A program made the translations under genes and the position numbers. A DNA stretch of 64,000 nucleotides from Oribacterium sp. oral taxon 102 (GTDB lineage Bacteria > Bacillota > Clostridia > Lachnospirales > Lachnospiraceae), in NCBI RefSeq assembly GCF_013394775.1, contig NZ_JABXYT010000001.1:1874501-1938500 (forward strand), written 5' to 3'. Every line of letters starts with the position of its first letter. Positions within the stretch are counted from its first letter, which is position 1. The notes under the pieces were generated by a model. It made no database searches. It saw only the letters and a program-made list of their open reading frames with translations, and was not told where the DNA came from. Below are positions 44,831 through 54,524 of this stretch, in pieces.

Positions 44831-47413
44831 CTACGCACCGCTGATGATCGGGCTGCCGTCATGGTTGTTTGTCGGGCCCTCTCCGATGATTACGCTGTCA
44901 CCCTCTTCTCCGGAGGGCTTCTCCTCTGTCTCCGGCTCCGGCTCGAAGTACCTGTCATCCGTATACTTCCCCTCCTCGCCCCGCGGCGGAAGGACAGCAC
45001 CCCAGCTCGTATGGACATCACAGTGCAGCTTCGGCTCGGTACCGGCAGCGAACAGCTCTGTGATTACCGCGCTGCCGCGGTAATCTCTGTAACAGCCCTC
45101 TGTCGGCATAAGCCCCGACTTCCGGCAGACCCGTGCCTGCACAATCCCCTCCGGCTCCGGGAATCCCGGATCGGACAAGCCTTCATGTACGCGGCTCATG
45201 ATCTTCCGCCAGATGTCCTTGTGGTAGCCTGTGCCGCCATTATACTCTCCGGTCTTCGCATCGCGGAGGGACTGGTTCTCATCGCAGCCGCCCCAGATAC
45301 CGCCGATATAGTAGGGAGAGAAGCCCACAAACCAGATATCCCGGTTATTTGTTGTGGTGCCTGACTTCCCCGCAAGGCTCATCCCGTCGAAATGGGCTCT
45401 GGTCGAAGTCGAGCTGACACTTAGCGAGGCGGCGAACGCCCGGTGCGGCAGCATGGAATCCTTCATCGCATCCGTCAGGAGGTAGGCAGAGCTCTCCTGC
45501 ATCACCTGCTCCGGAGCATCCTCTGTCGTATCAATCAGTACCTTCCCGTCCTGATCCACGATCTTCGTGAAAAACTTCGCCCGATTGAGCTTCCCGTCGT
45601 TCGCGATCGCACTGTACGCCTGCGTGAGTTCCAGATTGGAAACCCCTCTCCGCAGTCCGCCGAGTGCCAGTGCACCGCTCTCGTCCTCATCCGTCAGAGA
45701 GGTGATCCCCAGCGACTCCGCGTAGGCTCTGCCGTTCTTCGGCTGCACCGTCTCCATCAGCGTGCGCACCGCTACGATATTCAGCGAATAAATAATGCCG
45801 TCCCGAATGCTCTGATAGCCCAGATATCCGCCGGAATACCAGTTCCGAAAGGTCTTCTGTCCGAGCGTATACTCGCTGTCATAATAGGTCGTGGCGAGCG
45901 TTGCGCCGTATTTGTCGATCGCCGGAGCGAAAGCGCTCACGACCTTGAAGGTCGAGCCCGGCTGCCGCAGCGTATTGGTCGCACGGTTCAGCGAGAGGCT
46001 CGCCCGTTTCTCTCCCCGTCCGCCGGAAATCGCCAGCACCTCCCCGCTGTGCGGATCCATCAGCACGAAGGATACCTGCGGCTCCAGCGTCGTATCGAAG
46101 CGCTCGCCGAGAACGCGGTCGTCCGAGAGGAGCAGACTCTCCCTGTACTGCTCCACATAGCTTTCGGCTTCCTCCTCCGACTTGTAGAGCCCGTTGAAGG
46201 AGATGCCCCGCACCTCGGTGATATAGCGGAGCAGATCCTTCTCCGAATAGTTGACCACCGTTCCGTCGCTGTGCGAAATCGTCAGTCTCCAGCTCAGGGA
46301 ATATTTCTTCGTATCGTAGTTGTCCGGATTGTTGACCTCCTCGTCTACGATCGCCTGTATCTTCGGATCCTGCGTCGTATAGATGCTGAGGCCGCCGGAA
46401 TACAGGAGCTTCGCCGCCTGCTCCTTCGTATAGCCGAGACGCTGCTCCAGCGCCTCCATGACCTGCTCCGTCAGCTCGTCCGTGAAGTAGGAATAGGTGC
46501 TGCCCCGTTCCCGGATCTGGGTATTGACATTCTGTATCCGTGTGTAAACATCATCCGCCAGCACCGCCTCATACTGCTGCTCTGTGATATAGCCCTGCTC
46601 CAGCATATTTTTCAGCACCTGCTTCCGTCGCAGTGCATTGTTCTCCGGATGCGTGATCGGGTTCAGGCGGGAGGGATTCTTTGTGATCGCGGCAATGACA
46701 GTACACTCGGAGAGGGTCAGTTCAGATACCTCCTTATTGAAGTAGCGGCGCGCCGCCACCTTGACTCCCAGCGTATTGGCGCCGAGGTTGATCGTGTTCA
46801 GATACTCTGTCAGGATGCTCTCCTTCACCGTCTGCTTCGAAAGCTCCGGCTGGTTCTCGATCTCCAGCGCGAGATACTGCTCCTGAAATTTTCGAACATA
46901 ACGCTGGAAGCCGCTCTCGTGGAGCCCGCCGCCGAAGACATTATTCTTCAGGAGCTGCTGGGTCAGCGTAGAGCCGCCGCCGGCTCCCTCGTCATTGGAG
47001 AGCACGCCCTTCGCCGCACGCAGAATAGATTTCAGGTCGATACCGTTGTGCTGCCAGAAGCGCTCGTCCTCGATGGCGACGAAGGCATTGACCAGATCCT
47101 TCGGAATCTCCTCATAGCTGACCCGTTCCCGGTTAGAGCCCTCCGTCACCAGCGTCGCCACCAGATTTCCGTCCCTGTCGTAGGTCTTCGTCGCATAGGC
47201 GGTCGGCCCGATGTGTATCGTATGGATATCCGGCGCCGAATCCAATATCCCGCGGAACATCCCGAAGCCCAGCGCTCCGGCGAGCAGGATCGATACGATC
47301 ACACCCATGAGGAGGGCTGCGCCCAGAAAACCGGTAAAGCGGTGCCAGATCCGGATCCATGGGCTCTCCATCTCATAGAGCGTGTTTTCGATATGGTAAC
47401 GGGTATATTTCAT
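44831..47413 (-). CDS. Class A penicillin-binding protein (PBP1a type)
   Basis: 860-residue bifunctional peptidoglycan glycosyltransferase/transpeptidase. Short cytoplasmic N-terminus, one membrane helix (about 28-52), glycosyltransferase domain with EDERFWQHNGID (catalytic Glu) and GGSTLTQQLLKN, then the transpeptidase with QPGSTFK (active Ser), SLN-type motif in YSLNIVA and KSGTT. The C-terminal tail past about 800 is Glu/Pro-rich. Own promoter at 47459-47487. Confidence 0.95.
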   Translation of the reverse strand: MKYTRYHIENTLYEMESPWIRIWHRFTGFLGAALLMGVIVSILLAGALGFGMFRGILDSAPDIHTIHIGPTAYATKTYDRDGNLVATLVTEGSNRERVSYEEIPKDLVNAFVAIEDERFWQHNGIDLKSILRAAKGVLSNDEGAGGGSTLTQQLLKNNVFGGGLHESGFQRYVRKFQEQYLALEIENQPELSKQTVKESILTEYLNTINLGANTLGVKVAARRYFNKEVSELTLSECTVIAAITKNPSRLNPITHPENNALRRKQVLKNMLEQGYITEQQYEAVLADDVYTRIQNVNTQIRERGSTYSYFTDELTEQVMEALEQRLGYTKEQAAKLLYSGGLSIYTTQDPKIQAIVDEEVNNPDNYDTKKYSLSWRLTISHSDGTVVNYSEKDLLRYITEVRGISFNGLYKSEEEAESYVEQYRESLLLSDDRVLGERFDTTLEPQVSFVLMDPHSGEVLAISGGRGEKRASLSLNRATNTLRQPGSTFKVVSAFAPAIDKYGATLATTYYDSEYTLGQKTFRNWYSGGYLGYQSIRDGIIYSLNIVAVRTLMETVQPKNGRAYAESLGITSLTDEDESGALALGGLRRGVSNLELTQAYSAIANDGKLNRAKFFTKIVDQDGKVLIDTTEDAPEQVMQESSAYLLTDAMKDSMLPHRAFAASLSVSSTSTRAHFDGMSLAGKSGTTTNNRDIWFVGFSPYYIGGIWGGCDENQSLRDAKTGEYNGGTGYHKDIWRKIMSRVHEGLSDPGFPEPEGIVQARVCRKSGLMPTEGCYRDYRGSAVITELFAAGTEPKLHCDVHTSWGAVLPPRGEEGKYTDDRYFEPEPETEEKPSGEEGDSVIIGEGPTNNHDGSPIISGA

Positions 47414-47458
47414 CTTCTGCCTTTCGCATCCGGGAAACGAACATATTTTTTCGTATAA

Positions 47459-47487
47459 AGTATAGCGAAGTTGAAAACCCTTTGCAA
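47459..47487 (-). promoter_or_regulatory. Promoter of the PBP gene
   Basis: TTGCAA (47482-47487), 17-base spacer, TATACT (47459-47464) on the minus strand. Confidence 0.75.
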
Positions 47488-47536
47488 TAAAAAAGGGGGA
47501 TATGGCAAAACGATTTGTCGTTTTCCCCTATCCCCC
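47488..47536 (-). terminator. Terminator of the rpiB transcript
   Basis: Two-part stem: GGGGGATA/TATCCCCC (47495-47502 with 47529-47536) and an inner 7-bp AAAACGA/TCGTTTT, followed on the minus strand by a run of at least six T. Confidence 0.9.
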
Positions 47537-47597
47537 GGCTCCCTTCCCGGTTTTCGTCGAATGTTCCGCCTGGAATTGCTTCTCTGTTCGCGATGCG

Positions 47598-47708
47598 AGA
47601 GCTTCGAAGAAGCGGAGCAGCGCGCAGAACCTCAAAGATGCGGAGCAGCACACAAAACTTCGAAGAAGCGAAGCAGCTCGAGAGCTTCGAAGAAGCGGAG
47701 CAGCTCGC
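47598..47708. repeat. Four tandem copies of a 27-28-bp unit
   Basis: Units at 47598-47625, 47626-47653, 47654-47680 and 47681-47708 share CTTCGAAGAAGCGGAGCAGC with a few changes; the second is the most diverged. They lie in the 3' untranslated part of the rpiB transcript. Confidence 0.85.
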
Positions 47709-47781
47709 AGGACTTATATGATTGATGGTGCCGAAGCCTCCGACATGGAAGTAATCAGTGCCCCCCTGCTTCCCCCGCACC

Positions 47782-48420
47782 TCAGAGAATGGAGCGGATA
47801 TAATCGCCGATCTCTGCGTCCTTGCAGTGCGCAAAGAAGAGCTCGGAGAATTTCTCTCCTGCGAAGGCACCTCTGACAAGCTCCGGATCGAGCTCGCGGA
47901 AGATCTCCACGAGATTCTGGCGGTAGCTGTGCTTCTTCACCTCATCGAGGATCTTCTTGTTCCTCTGCTCCGGCACGACTCTCTCCTTCGGGTATCCGCC
48001 GCCGAACGGCTCGGAGAAGAGCTTCTCGAAAATGTATTCGAGATTCAGGTCGCCGCCCCAGCCGAAGCCGAGCGCGAACGGAAGCGCAATCGCATTGCCG
48101 TCATTGATCTGCGCAAAGGTATACGCATCCAGTGGAGACTCGACATGTCCGCAGATCACGCCCGGAAAGGAATTCAGCGCGAGCATCGCGCCCTCTCCCG
48201 TGCCGCAGCCAGTCACGACAAAGTCCGCTGCGCCCGCATTCAGGATCGCCGCCGCGAGGATTCCGTTCTGCACATAGGTAAGCTGCGCGCTGTCCTCCGC
48301 GCTGTACATCCCGTAGTTGTCCACCTCATAGCCCAGTCTATCCGCAACCTTCCGGAGCGCCTGATAAATCAGCGGATTTTTCGCTGCCTGACTATTCTCG
48401 TTGATTAGTGCAATTCTCAT
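47782..48420 (-). CDS. RpiB/LacA/LacB family sugar-phosphate isomerase
   Basis: 212-residue protein with the RpiB-type N-terminal domain (MRIALINENSQAAKNPLIYQAL, VTGCGTGEGAMLALNSFPGV) including the active-site Cys of the GCGTG motif. An additional C-terminal segment of about 60 residues (QRNKKILDEVKKHSYRQNLVEIF) extends beyond classic RpiB. The exact sugar phosphate is not clear; family members act on ribose 5-phosphate or allose/galactose 6-phosphates. Confidence 0.87.
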   Translation of the reverse strand: MRIALINENSQAAKNPLIYQALRKVADRLGYEVDNYGMYSAEDSAQLTYVQNGILAAAILNAGAADFVVTGCGTGEGAMLALNSFPGVICGHVESPLDAYTFAQINDGNAIALPFALGFGWGGDLNLEYIFEKLFSEPFGGGYPKERVVPEQRNKKILDEVKKHSYRQNLVEIFRELDPELVRGAFAGEKFSELFFAHCKDAEIGDYIRSIL

Positions 48421-48483
48421 CTTCTCTACTCCTTTATAAACCAGTTTACCAACTGTAAGACATTTTACTGTATCCGCAAGAAA

Positions 48484-48531
48484 AAAGCAAGAGCGGAGCC
48501 CGAGGGCAGAGGATGCCCGGAGGCTCTTAAA
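48484..48531 (-). terminator. Terminator of the M20 peptidase gene
   Basis: An imperfect stem (AAGAGCC...GGGCTC with inner GGGCA/TGCCC) followed by GCTTTTTTC on the minus strand. Confidence 0.75.
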
Positions 48532-48669
48532 AGCAAAGGAAAAGCCCTGTACTTATTGCCCGGGGCATCGATTCTACACGATATTTCAAGTAAATCAAGG
48601 AAAATCAGCAATAAATGAGAGCGGACGGGCAATGGAGGAACGGCACGGAGCCCGCCGCGGAAGAGCTGC

Positions 48670-49899
48670 TCAGCGGAGCGGTTCCCTCAAAAGACAGCGG
48701 AGCACCCGCATTACCCTGCGGATATCGGAAATATCCACATACTCATTCGGCTTGTGTGCCAGTCTGAGCTTCCCCGGCCCGTAGGACAGACAGTTTTCAT
48801 TCCCAAGCGTTCCCGCAATGACCGCCGTATCCGTATAGCCCGGAAACAGCGACACCACTGCCTCTTCTCCGGTCGCCTCCCGCACGGCTTGCCGAAGGCT
48901 CTGCAGGAGTCTGCTCTTTGGACAGGGCGGGATGCTCTGCCGGTCTCCGGTCAGAAGGATCCGGAATTTGCTTCCCGGCACTTTCTCCGTTGCCGCGCGC
49001 TCCGCTCTGCCGAGCAGCTCCCGCAGCATCCGGCTGTCCGTCGGCGGCACAGTCCGCAGATCGATCCATACCTTCGCATGATCCGGTACGACATAGGGAC
49101 GATAGCCTCCTGTGATCTGCCCGAAGGTAATGGTGGTTCTCCCCATCCTCTCATCCTCGGGAAGCTTCGCTACCTCCTCACGCAGAGCACAAATGAAGTA
49201 AGACAGCGCCAGTATGGCATCCGTTCCCTGCTCCGGCATACTCGCATGCGCAGTGACGCCCTCCGCCTCTGCCTCGAACCAGACTCTTCCCTTGTGACAG
49301 TTCTGTATTCTGCCATCCGTCGGCTCCAGATCCATAACCCAGTCCGACGCGCTGACCCAGCCATCCCGGATCACGCGCTCCGCTCCGCGCATGAAGTCCT
49401 CCTCGTCCACACTTGCAATAAAGCGGAGGGTTCTGTACTTTTCCGGAGCCTTCTCTCCCTGCCGCAGCCTTCTCTCCCCGGCTTCCCGGCAGAATGCAGT
49501 CAAAGCGCAGGCAAGTCCGGACTTCATATCGCAGGAGCCTCTCCCGTAGATGCGCCCATCCCGCTCCGCCGCGGAGAACGGGCCTCCCGTTTCTTCGCTC
49601 CAGCCCTCTCCCGCCACGACGGTGTCCATGTGGCAGATCAGAACGAGAGCAGGCTCCTCTTTGCCGGAGCCTGCCGGAGCCGAAGAGCCCGGAAGCTCTG
49701 CGAGAAGGTTCCGCCTCCCCGTCAAAACCTCCGAACGGCAGAGTCGCACGCCGTCCGCTCCGAGCTCCTGCCGGAGCGTTTCATAGATATATTCCGAAAT
49801 ACGTCCCTCATAGCTTCCGGGATCCGTGCTCTCGATCCGTACCAGTTCCTTGCAGAGCCGTATCGCATCTTCCTCTCCGTAATCGGTAAACCGAAACAT
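48670..49899 (-). CDS. M20 family metallopeptidase (ArgE/DapE type)
   Basis: About 409 residues, cytoplasmic dizinc hydrolase. Metal motifs ICHMDTV and GRGSCDMKSGLA, catalytic Glu pair in VDEEDFMRGAERV, dimerisation domain, and a late YGPGKLRLAHKPNEYV with the last His ligand. Likely an acyl-amino-acid or succinyl-diaminopimelate desuccinylase-like enzyme. The ATG at 49899 (MFRFTDYGEED) follows a GAGG site; it lies 26 bases after the rpoD stop. Confidence 0.9.
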   Translation of the reverse strand: MFRFTDYGEEDAIRLCKELVRIESTDPGSYEGRISEYIYETLRQELGADGVRLCRSEVLTGRRNLLAELPGSSAPAGSGKEEPALVLICHMDTVVAGEGWSEETGGPFSAAERDGRIYGRGSCDMKSGLACALTAFCREAGERRLRQGEKAPEKYRTLRFIASVDEEDFMRGAERVIRDGWVSASDWVMDLEPTDGRIQNCHKGRVWFEAEAEGVTAHASMPEQGTDAILALSYFICALREEVAKLPEDERMGRTTITFGQITGGYRPYVVPDHAKVWIDLRTVPPTDSRMLRELLGRAERAATEKVPGSKFRILLTGDRQSIPPCPKSRLLQSLRQAVREATGEEAVVSLFPGYTDTAVIAGTLGNENCLSYGPGKLRLAHKPNEYVDISDIRRVMRVLRCLLREPLR

Positions 49900-49924
49900 C
49901 TCTCTGTCCTCTATCCCCTTTCTT

Positions 49925-51124
49925 CTATACGTCCTCGAGGAAGCCTGCAAGGGCATTTTTATATTTCGGGAGGCTGATCTTCTTCAATGCCTTCGCCTCG
50001 ATCTGCCGGACACGTTCCCTCGTGACGCCGAACATCTGCCCTACCTCCTCCAGTGTGTGGGACTCCTCCCCGTGCAGTCCGAAACGGTAGATCAATACAT
50101 CCCGCTCCCGATCCTTCAGATTTTCGAGCAGCTTGTCGATTTCCTCCTTCAGCATCACGTTCGCCGCGTTCTGCTCCGGAGAAACCATCTTCTCATCTGC
50201 CACGAAGTCGGAAAGATTGGAATCCTCCTCATCTCCAACCGGCGTCTCCAGCGAGGTCGGCTGCTTCGAGACATCGAGAATCTCCTTCAGCTTTTCCTCG
50301 CTCAGCTCCAGTGCCTTCGCGAGCTCCTTCACCGAGGGCTCGTAGCCGAGCTCCAGCGTCAGCCGCCGCTGCATCCGGGTCACCTTGTTAATACTCTCCA
50401 CCATGTGTACCGGGACACGGATCGTCCGAGACTGGTCTGCGAGTGCTCTCGTGATGCCCTGCCGTATCCACCAGGTCGCGTAGGTCGAGAGCTTGAAGCC
50501 TTTGTCCGGTTCAAACTTCTCAACGCCCTTCATGAGTCCGAGATTGCCCTCCTGTATCAGATCCAGGATGCTCATGCCGCGTCCGGTGTAGCGCTTCGCG
50601 ATAGAAACGACCAGCCGGAGATTGGATTCCACCAATCTCTGCCGCGCTGCCATATCTCCATCCCGGCTCCGCTTCGCGAGCTCCAGCTCCTCTTCCGGTG
50701 TCAGCAGAGAGATCGTACCGATTTCCTTCAGATAAAAGCGAACCGGATCGTCCGTGTCAATGCCGCTCAGCAGGTTCAGAGACTCGAGGTCAACATTATC
50801 GTCATCCTCCTCTTCCTCGAAGTCCTCGTCCTCCTCCAGAATCGCGCTGTCCGCCTTGTCCCCGCCTGATTCGATCCGCTGCAGGCTCTTCTCATCTACG
50901 TCCGGATTGATCTCGATTCCTCTTTCCTCAATATATTTTATGATATATTCCATCTGCCCGCTTGCCAGCTCATAGCCGCGAAAGGCATAGGCAAGCTCAC
51001 TCTCGTCGACAGCGTTTTTATTGCTCTTTCCCTTACGGATCAGCTCCTCCACGATTTTCAAAAGTGCCGGTCGATCGAGCTGTTTTCCGCTGTCGCTGCC
51101 ATCCTTTTTTGTTGTATTCTGCAT
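49925..51124 (-). CDS. rpoD: RNA polymerase primary sigma factor
   Basis: 399-residue sigma-70 with region 1.1 (to about 80), an acidic non-conserved linker ([13 protein letters not shown]), region 1.2 ([21 protein letters not shown]), regions 2.1-2.4 (the core [18 protein letters not shown]), region 3 and region 4 helix-turn-helix ([23 protein letters not shown]). Recognises the TTGACA/TATAAT promoters seen in this window. The gene upstream is the AAA-like protein rather than dnaG, which is the usual neighbour in Firmicutes. Confidence 0.98.
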   Translation of the reverse strand: MQNTTKKDGSDSGKQLDRPALLKIVEELIRKGKSNKNAVDESELAYAFRGYELASGQMEYIIKYIEERGIEINPDVDEKSLQRIESGGDKADSAILEEDEDFEEEEDDDNVDLESLNLLSGIDTDDPVRFYLKEIGTISLLTPEEELELAKRSRDGDMAARQRLVESNLRLVVSIAKRYTGRGMSILDLIQEGNLGLMKGVEKFEPDKGFKLSTYATWWIRQGITRALADQSRTIRVPVHMVESINKVTRMQRRLTLELGYEPSVKELAKALELSEEKLKEILDVSKQPTSLETPVGDEEDSNLSDFVADEKMVSPEQNAANVMLKEEIDKLLENLKDRERDVLIYRFGLHGEESHTLEEVGQMFGVTRERVRQIEAKALKKISLPKYKNALAGFLEDV

Positions 51125-51208
51125 TTCTCACCCTAAACGAACAGGATTCGTCCAAAGACGAATCGCCACCATGCCGCAAAGCCGTATTTTAGCCTATTTC
51201 ATGGAAAA

Positions 51209-52915
51209 TCACAAGTCCCTTAAACGAAAACCCATCGGATATTTTTTGACCTCTCTCTGGTTCAGCTGCGCAATGTCGCGAGACATCGCCGGACGGAAAT
51301 CCGCGGGGCAGATCATGAGTCCGTCATTACCGTAGAGCTCCGCCCGAAGCGCCGCCTTGCTTTTCGTCCGTTCGAAAAGATTGCGTACAAAGCGGCCGTT
51401 GGCGAATTCCTCCTGCCGGAGCACCTCCTCCGGCAGCTCGGAAAAATAGCGCGCAAGCTCCCTCTCTGCATCCTCCCTAAGATGCATTCCCGCCTTCTGC
51501 ACCATATCTCGGTAGAGCGCCAGCAGCTCCTCCTTCGTATAGTCCGGGAACTCCACGCTGTAGGGCAGAAGCTCCTGTATTTCCGGATATTCCGCAGAAA
51601 GCTCCTGAAGCTCCTGTCCGGTTCCGGCGAGAATCAGCAGGAATGCGCCCGTCTCCTGCCGAAGCTGGGCGAGCAGCGTCTCGATCGCTTCCCTTCGGTA
51701 GTCCGCCCCTGTACCCGTCTCCTCCTTCTCCCGGAGCGAGAAGCCGTCAATGAAGAGGACGCAGCCCTCCGCATCCCGGCAGATCACCATGACCTTCGGC
51801 GAGGTCTCACCGGGAACCGCGCCGAGCAGCTCCTCTCCGCGATACTCGAGGAAGCCGCTGCGCGTCAGCATTCCCCGCTCCCGCAGCATTGCACCGAAGA
51901 GTCTCGCCGCTTCCGTCCTGCCCGTCCCCGGGTTCCCGATAAAGCGTATATTATAGAAAGCATTTTCCCGGCTTCCCTGCTCCATCTCCGCGAGAATCCC
52001 TTTTAATTTGCGGCAGATCTCCGCCATCCCCACTCTCGAAGCGAGCTCCTCCTCCGGGTTCCGCCGCTCTGTCTGCTCCTCCGCGAGGATATTTTCCAGA
52101 TCCGCGGCGTAGATCAGCGTCTGCTCCTCCCCGGGGCTCCGCCGTCTGAGCTTCTCCACTACCATCTCACGGACGACCTTCTCCACAGTATTGATCCCAT
52201 AGAAGCGCCCGTCCGAGCGTTCCTCGAAGAGCCGTCTCTCGAAAAGCTCCATTGCCTCCTCTGTCGCCGTATAGCCGTACTCTGAGAGCCGTGCCGCGGC
52301 GGTTTCACGGATATCCTGGTAGCGGATCGGCGGCAGGGAGATCGTATCCACCGTGAAGATATCGCTCAGGATCGCCGCGACGCGCTTCACCATCCGCTTC
52401 TCCAGATACGGGATGCGGAAAACATAGCGGAAGCCCTCTGCCTGTGAATATAGAAAAAGCAGGAACTCCCGAAGCTCCGGGCTCTCGAGCCGCTCCACCC
52501 ACTCGGTCAGATCGATGGAAAACATGGCACCGCCGGATTCCAGCACGAAGCGCTTCGCCTCTGCGAGTGTAAGTCCCTGCCCCTCTCCCTCATTCAGGCG
52601 GATCTCCGCCCCGCCACCCTCTCCCGGCAGCAGCCCCTCCTCCGAAAGGAAGTCGAAGTACATGGCAGAGAATCCATTCACCCCCGCCCCGAGATTGACC
52701 GCCAGCAGCACGACCCGATCCGTCATCAAATCGAGAAAGAGCGCCCTATCCAGCCCCTCCGCGATACGCTGCAGCTCTGCACAGTAGCGGTACAGCGGCT
52801 GCAGCTCGCGCCGTCGTTCCATGCGGCGCAGCGCCTGCTTCTCCGGCGCATTCTCTGCGCCGCGCTCCGTAAGCTCTGCCGCATTTCTCTCTGTCGTTTC
52901 CCCTCTCTCCTCCAT
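51209..52915 (-). CDS. CbbX/SpoVK-like double AAA protein with degenerate catalytic sites
   Basis: 568-residue protein. Residues about 290-528 follow the CbbX-type AAA fold: Walker A GNPGTGRT (327-334, Arg333 where Lys is expected), Walker B VLFIDG (386-391, Gly391 where Glu is expected), no clear arginine finger, but an intact sensor-2 region (NGRFVRNLFERT). Residues about 55-260 look like another, more eroded AAA module with a recognisable lid. The N-terminal 35 residues are charged. Predicted to be a catalytically dead scaffold. It lies 84 bases upstream of rpoD on the same strand. Confidence 0.75.
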   Translation of the reverse strand: MEERGETTERNAAELTERGAENAPEKQALRRMERRRELQPLYRYCAELQRIAEGLDRALFLDLMTDRVVLLAVNLGAGVNGFSAMYFDFLSEEGLLPGEGGGAEIRLNEGEGQGLTLAEAKRFVLESGGAMFSIDLTEWVERLESPELREFLLFLYSQAEGFRYVFRIPYLEKRMVKRVAAILSDIFTVDTISLPPIRYQDIRETAAARLSEYGYTATEEAMELFERRLFEERSDGRFYGINTVEKVVREMVVEKLRRRSPGEEQTLIYAADLENILAEEQTERRNPEEELASRVGMAEICRKLKGILAEMEQGSRENAFYNIRFIGNPGTGRTEAARLFGAMLRERGMLTRSGFLEYRGEELLGAVPGETSPKVMVICRDAEGCVLFIDGFSLREKEETGTGADYRREAIETLLAQLRQETGAFLLILAGTGQELQELSAEYPEIQELLPYSVEFPDYTKEELLALYRDMVQKAGMHLREDAERELARYFSELPEEVLRQEEFANGRFVRNLFERTKSKAALRAELYGNDGLMICPADFRPAMSRDIAQLNQREVKKYPMGFRLRDL

Positions 52916-52957
52916 TAGGCCAAGCTCCCTTCTGACTATGGATAAAATTTCAGACTT

Positions 52958-52987
52958 TTGACACTGAAATCATTTTAATGCTATACT
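52958..52987 (+). promoter_or_regulatory. Promoter of the HAD phosphatase gene
   Basis: TTGACA (52958-52963), 18-base spacer, TATACT (52982-52987). Confidence 0.8.
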
Positions 52988-53022
52988 ACAGAAAATGCAA
53001 ACCAAGAGGAAAAGGAAAAAGC

Positions 53023-53847
53023 ATGGCATATCACTTTATTGCTCTTGACCTCGACGGAACGCTGACGAACTCGAAGAAGGAGGTCAGCCCGCACACCGTC
53101 GAGGTTCTTCGCCGGGCGGCGAAAAGGGGTGTCCGCATCATCCTCGCCTCCGGACGCCCTGAGGCGGGGATCTTCCCTGTAGCAGAGACGCTCGGGCTTC
53201 GGGAGCTCGGCGGCTATATTCTCGCCTATAACGGAAGCCGCATTATCGACTGCAAAACCGGACAGGATATTCTCCGGCGAAGCATCTCTGCTGCGCTCTA
53301 CCCGAACATCTGTGAGAGCTATCACCGTTTTTCGGTCGAGCTTCTCACCTATGGGCAGGGCGGCGTCATTACAGAGAATCCTGACGATCCCTATGTCCGG
53401 CTCGAATGCCGCATCAACCGGATTGAGGCGCACAGGGTCGCAGCGCTCTATCCTGCAATAGAGGGCACGGTCTGCAAATTCCTCGCTGTCGGTGTGCATG
53501 AGAGACTGCGGGAATTTCAGCGTTACCTTCGAGAACACTATCCGAAGCAGCTGAATGTCTTCTTCTCCGAAACCTACTTTCTGGAGATCGTCCCGCCGGG
53601 GATCGAGAAGGCGGCGAGTCTCGAAACACTGCTCCATCTTCTGGGCGGTGACCGTTCCGAGCTGATCGCCTGCGGAGACGGGCTCAATGACATTACAATG
53701 ATCGACTACGCCGGTCTCGGCGTGGCGATGGAAAATGCCCAGCCATCCCTGCGGGATCGCGCCGACTATATCACAGATACCAACGACAATGACGGTGTCG
53801 CGCAGGTGGTAGAGAAATTCCTCCTGCGGGAGACCCCCGCATTTTGA
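53023..53847 (+). CDS. Cof-type HAD-IIB family phosphatase
   Basis: About 274 residues with HAD motif I (LDLDGTLTNSKK), motif II (LASGRP), a C2B cap and motif IV (GDGLNDITMIDYAG). Cof-type enzymes hydrolyse sugar or cofactor phosphates; the specific substrate is not evident. The ATG at 53023 follows GAGGAAAAGG. The zinc-ribbon gene starts 12 bases downstream and is probably in the same operon. Confidence 0.92.
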   Translation: MAYHFIALDLDGTLTNSKKEVSPHTVEVLRRAAKRGVRIILASGRPEAGIFPVAETLGLRELGGYILAYNGSRIIDCKTGQDILRRSISAALYPNICESYHRFSVELLTYGQGGVITENPDDPYVRLECRINRIEAHRVAALYPAIEGTVCKFLAVGVHERLREFQRYLREHYPKQLNVFFSETYFLEIVPPGIEKAASLETLLHLLGGDRSELIACGDGLNDITMIDYAGLGVAMENAQPSLRDRADYITDTNDNDGVAQVVEKFLLRETPAF

Positions 53848-53858
53848 AAGGAGAATCA

Positions 53859-54425
53859 ATGAAAACCTGCATAAATTGCGGACAAAACAATCCGGACGGC
53901 GCAAAGTTCTGCATCAACTGCGGCGTCGTGCTCCCTGCCGTAAAGCAGAAGCCTGCGTCCGCCGAGGAGGCGGCCCTCTCCGAGGAATCCGCCGAAGCGA
54001 CGCCTGCTGAAGAGGCAGAGGACAGCATCGGCGCAGAAGCGCCGGAGACAGCACAGCCAGCCGGGTATTCCGACACAGCCCCCGCGGGAAACGCTGCGCC
54101 GGATCCTGTAGCGGATTTCAATGCCTATTATCAGGCGCAGGGCAGCTGCACGCCGCAGCCGGGCATTCCCGCAGGCGGACAGCCGGGCATGCAGCTTCCG
54201 GAGGCGCTCCGCCCGCTCAGCACACTGGAATACTTCTGCTACCTCTTTCTCTTCTCGATCCCGCTGATCGGCTTCATCTGTATGATTGTTTTCGCGGCAG
54301 GCGCCAGCCAGAATCAAAACCTCCGGAACCTGAGCCGCGCCTATCTTCTGCTGGTCGTGCTCGCCTCTCTCGCCGCCATCCTGTTCTTCGGCTGCGGCAT
54401 ATTGGTTTCCCAGACCATTTTCTGA
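53859..54425 (+). CDS. Zinc-ribbon membrane protein
   Basis: 188 residues: an N-terminal zinc ribbon (CINCGQNN...FCINCG), an acidic Ala/Glu/Pro-rich linker (about 28-110), and two hydrophobic helices (about 128-150 and 160-185). A GAAAGGAG site precedes the ATG. Domain architecture is common in Lachnospiraceae, function unknown. Confidence 0.8.
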   Translation: MKTCINCGQNNPDGAKFCINCGVVLPAVKQKPASAEEAALSEESAEATPAEEAEDSIGAEAPETAQPAGYSDTAPAGNAAPDPVADFNAYYQAQGSCTPQPGIPAGGQPGMQLPEALRPLSTLEYFCYLFLFSIPLIGFICMIVFAAGASQNQNLRNLSRAYLLLVVLASLAAILFFGCGILVSQTIF

Positions 54426-54475
54426 GGAGGCATCGGATAAATTCATAAAGCCATGTGCCAAGGAAAGGAAATGTC

Positions 54476-54509
54476 ACAAATGCGCCGCGGAAATCCGCGG
54501 CGCATTTGT
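54476..54509. terminator. Bidirectional terminator between zinc-ribbon gene and SCIFF maturase
   Basis: A perfect 15-bp GC-rich stem (54476-54490 with 54495-54509) with a 4-base loop; weak T-tracts on both sides. Confidence 0.75.
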
Positions 54510-54524
54510 ACATAAAACACGATT

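Larger units (their letters stand above)
47414..47781. other. rpiB-PBP spacer with promoter, terminator and minisatellite
   Basis: Holds, from left to right, the PBP promoter, the rpiB terminator and four 27-28-bp tandem repeats. An open frame of 168 codons spans it on the minus strand, but it is repeat-derived and has no support. Confidence 0.8.

Noticed and set aside
47598-47708. CRISPR array
   Set aside because: Units are tandem without spacers, and no cas genes are present.
47373-47879. 168-codon frame across the minisatellite
   Set aside because: Overlaps the PBP start, promoter and terminator; the peptide is simply the repeat translated.
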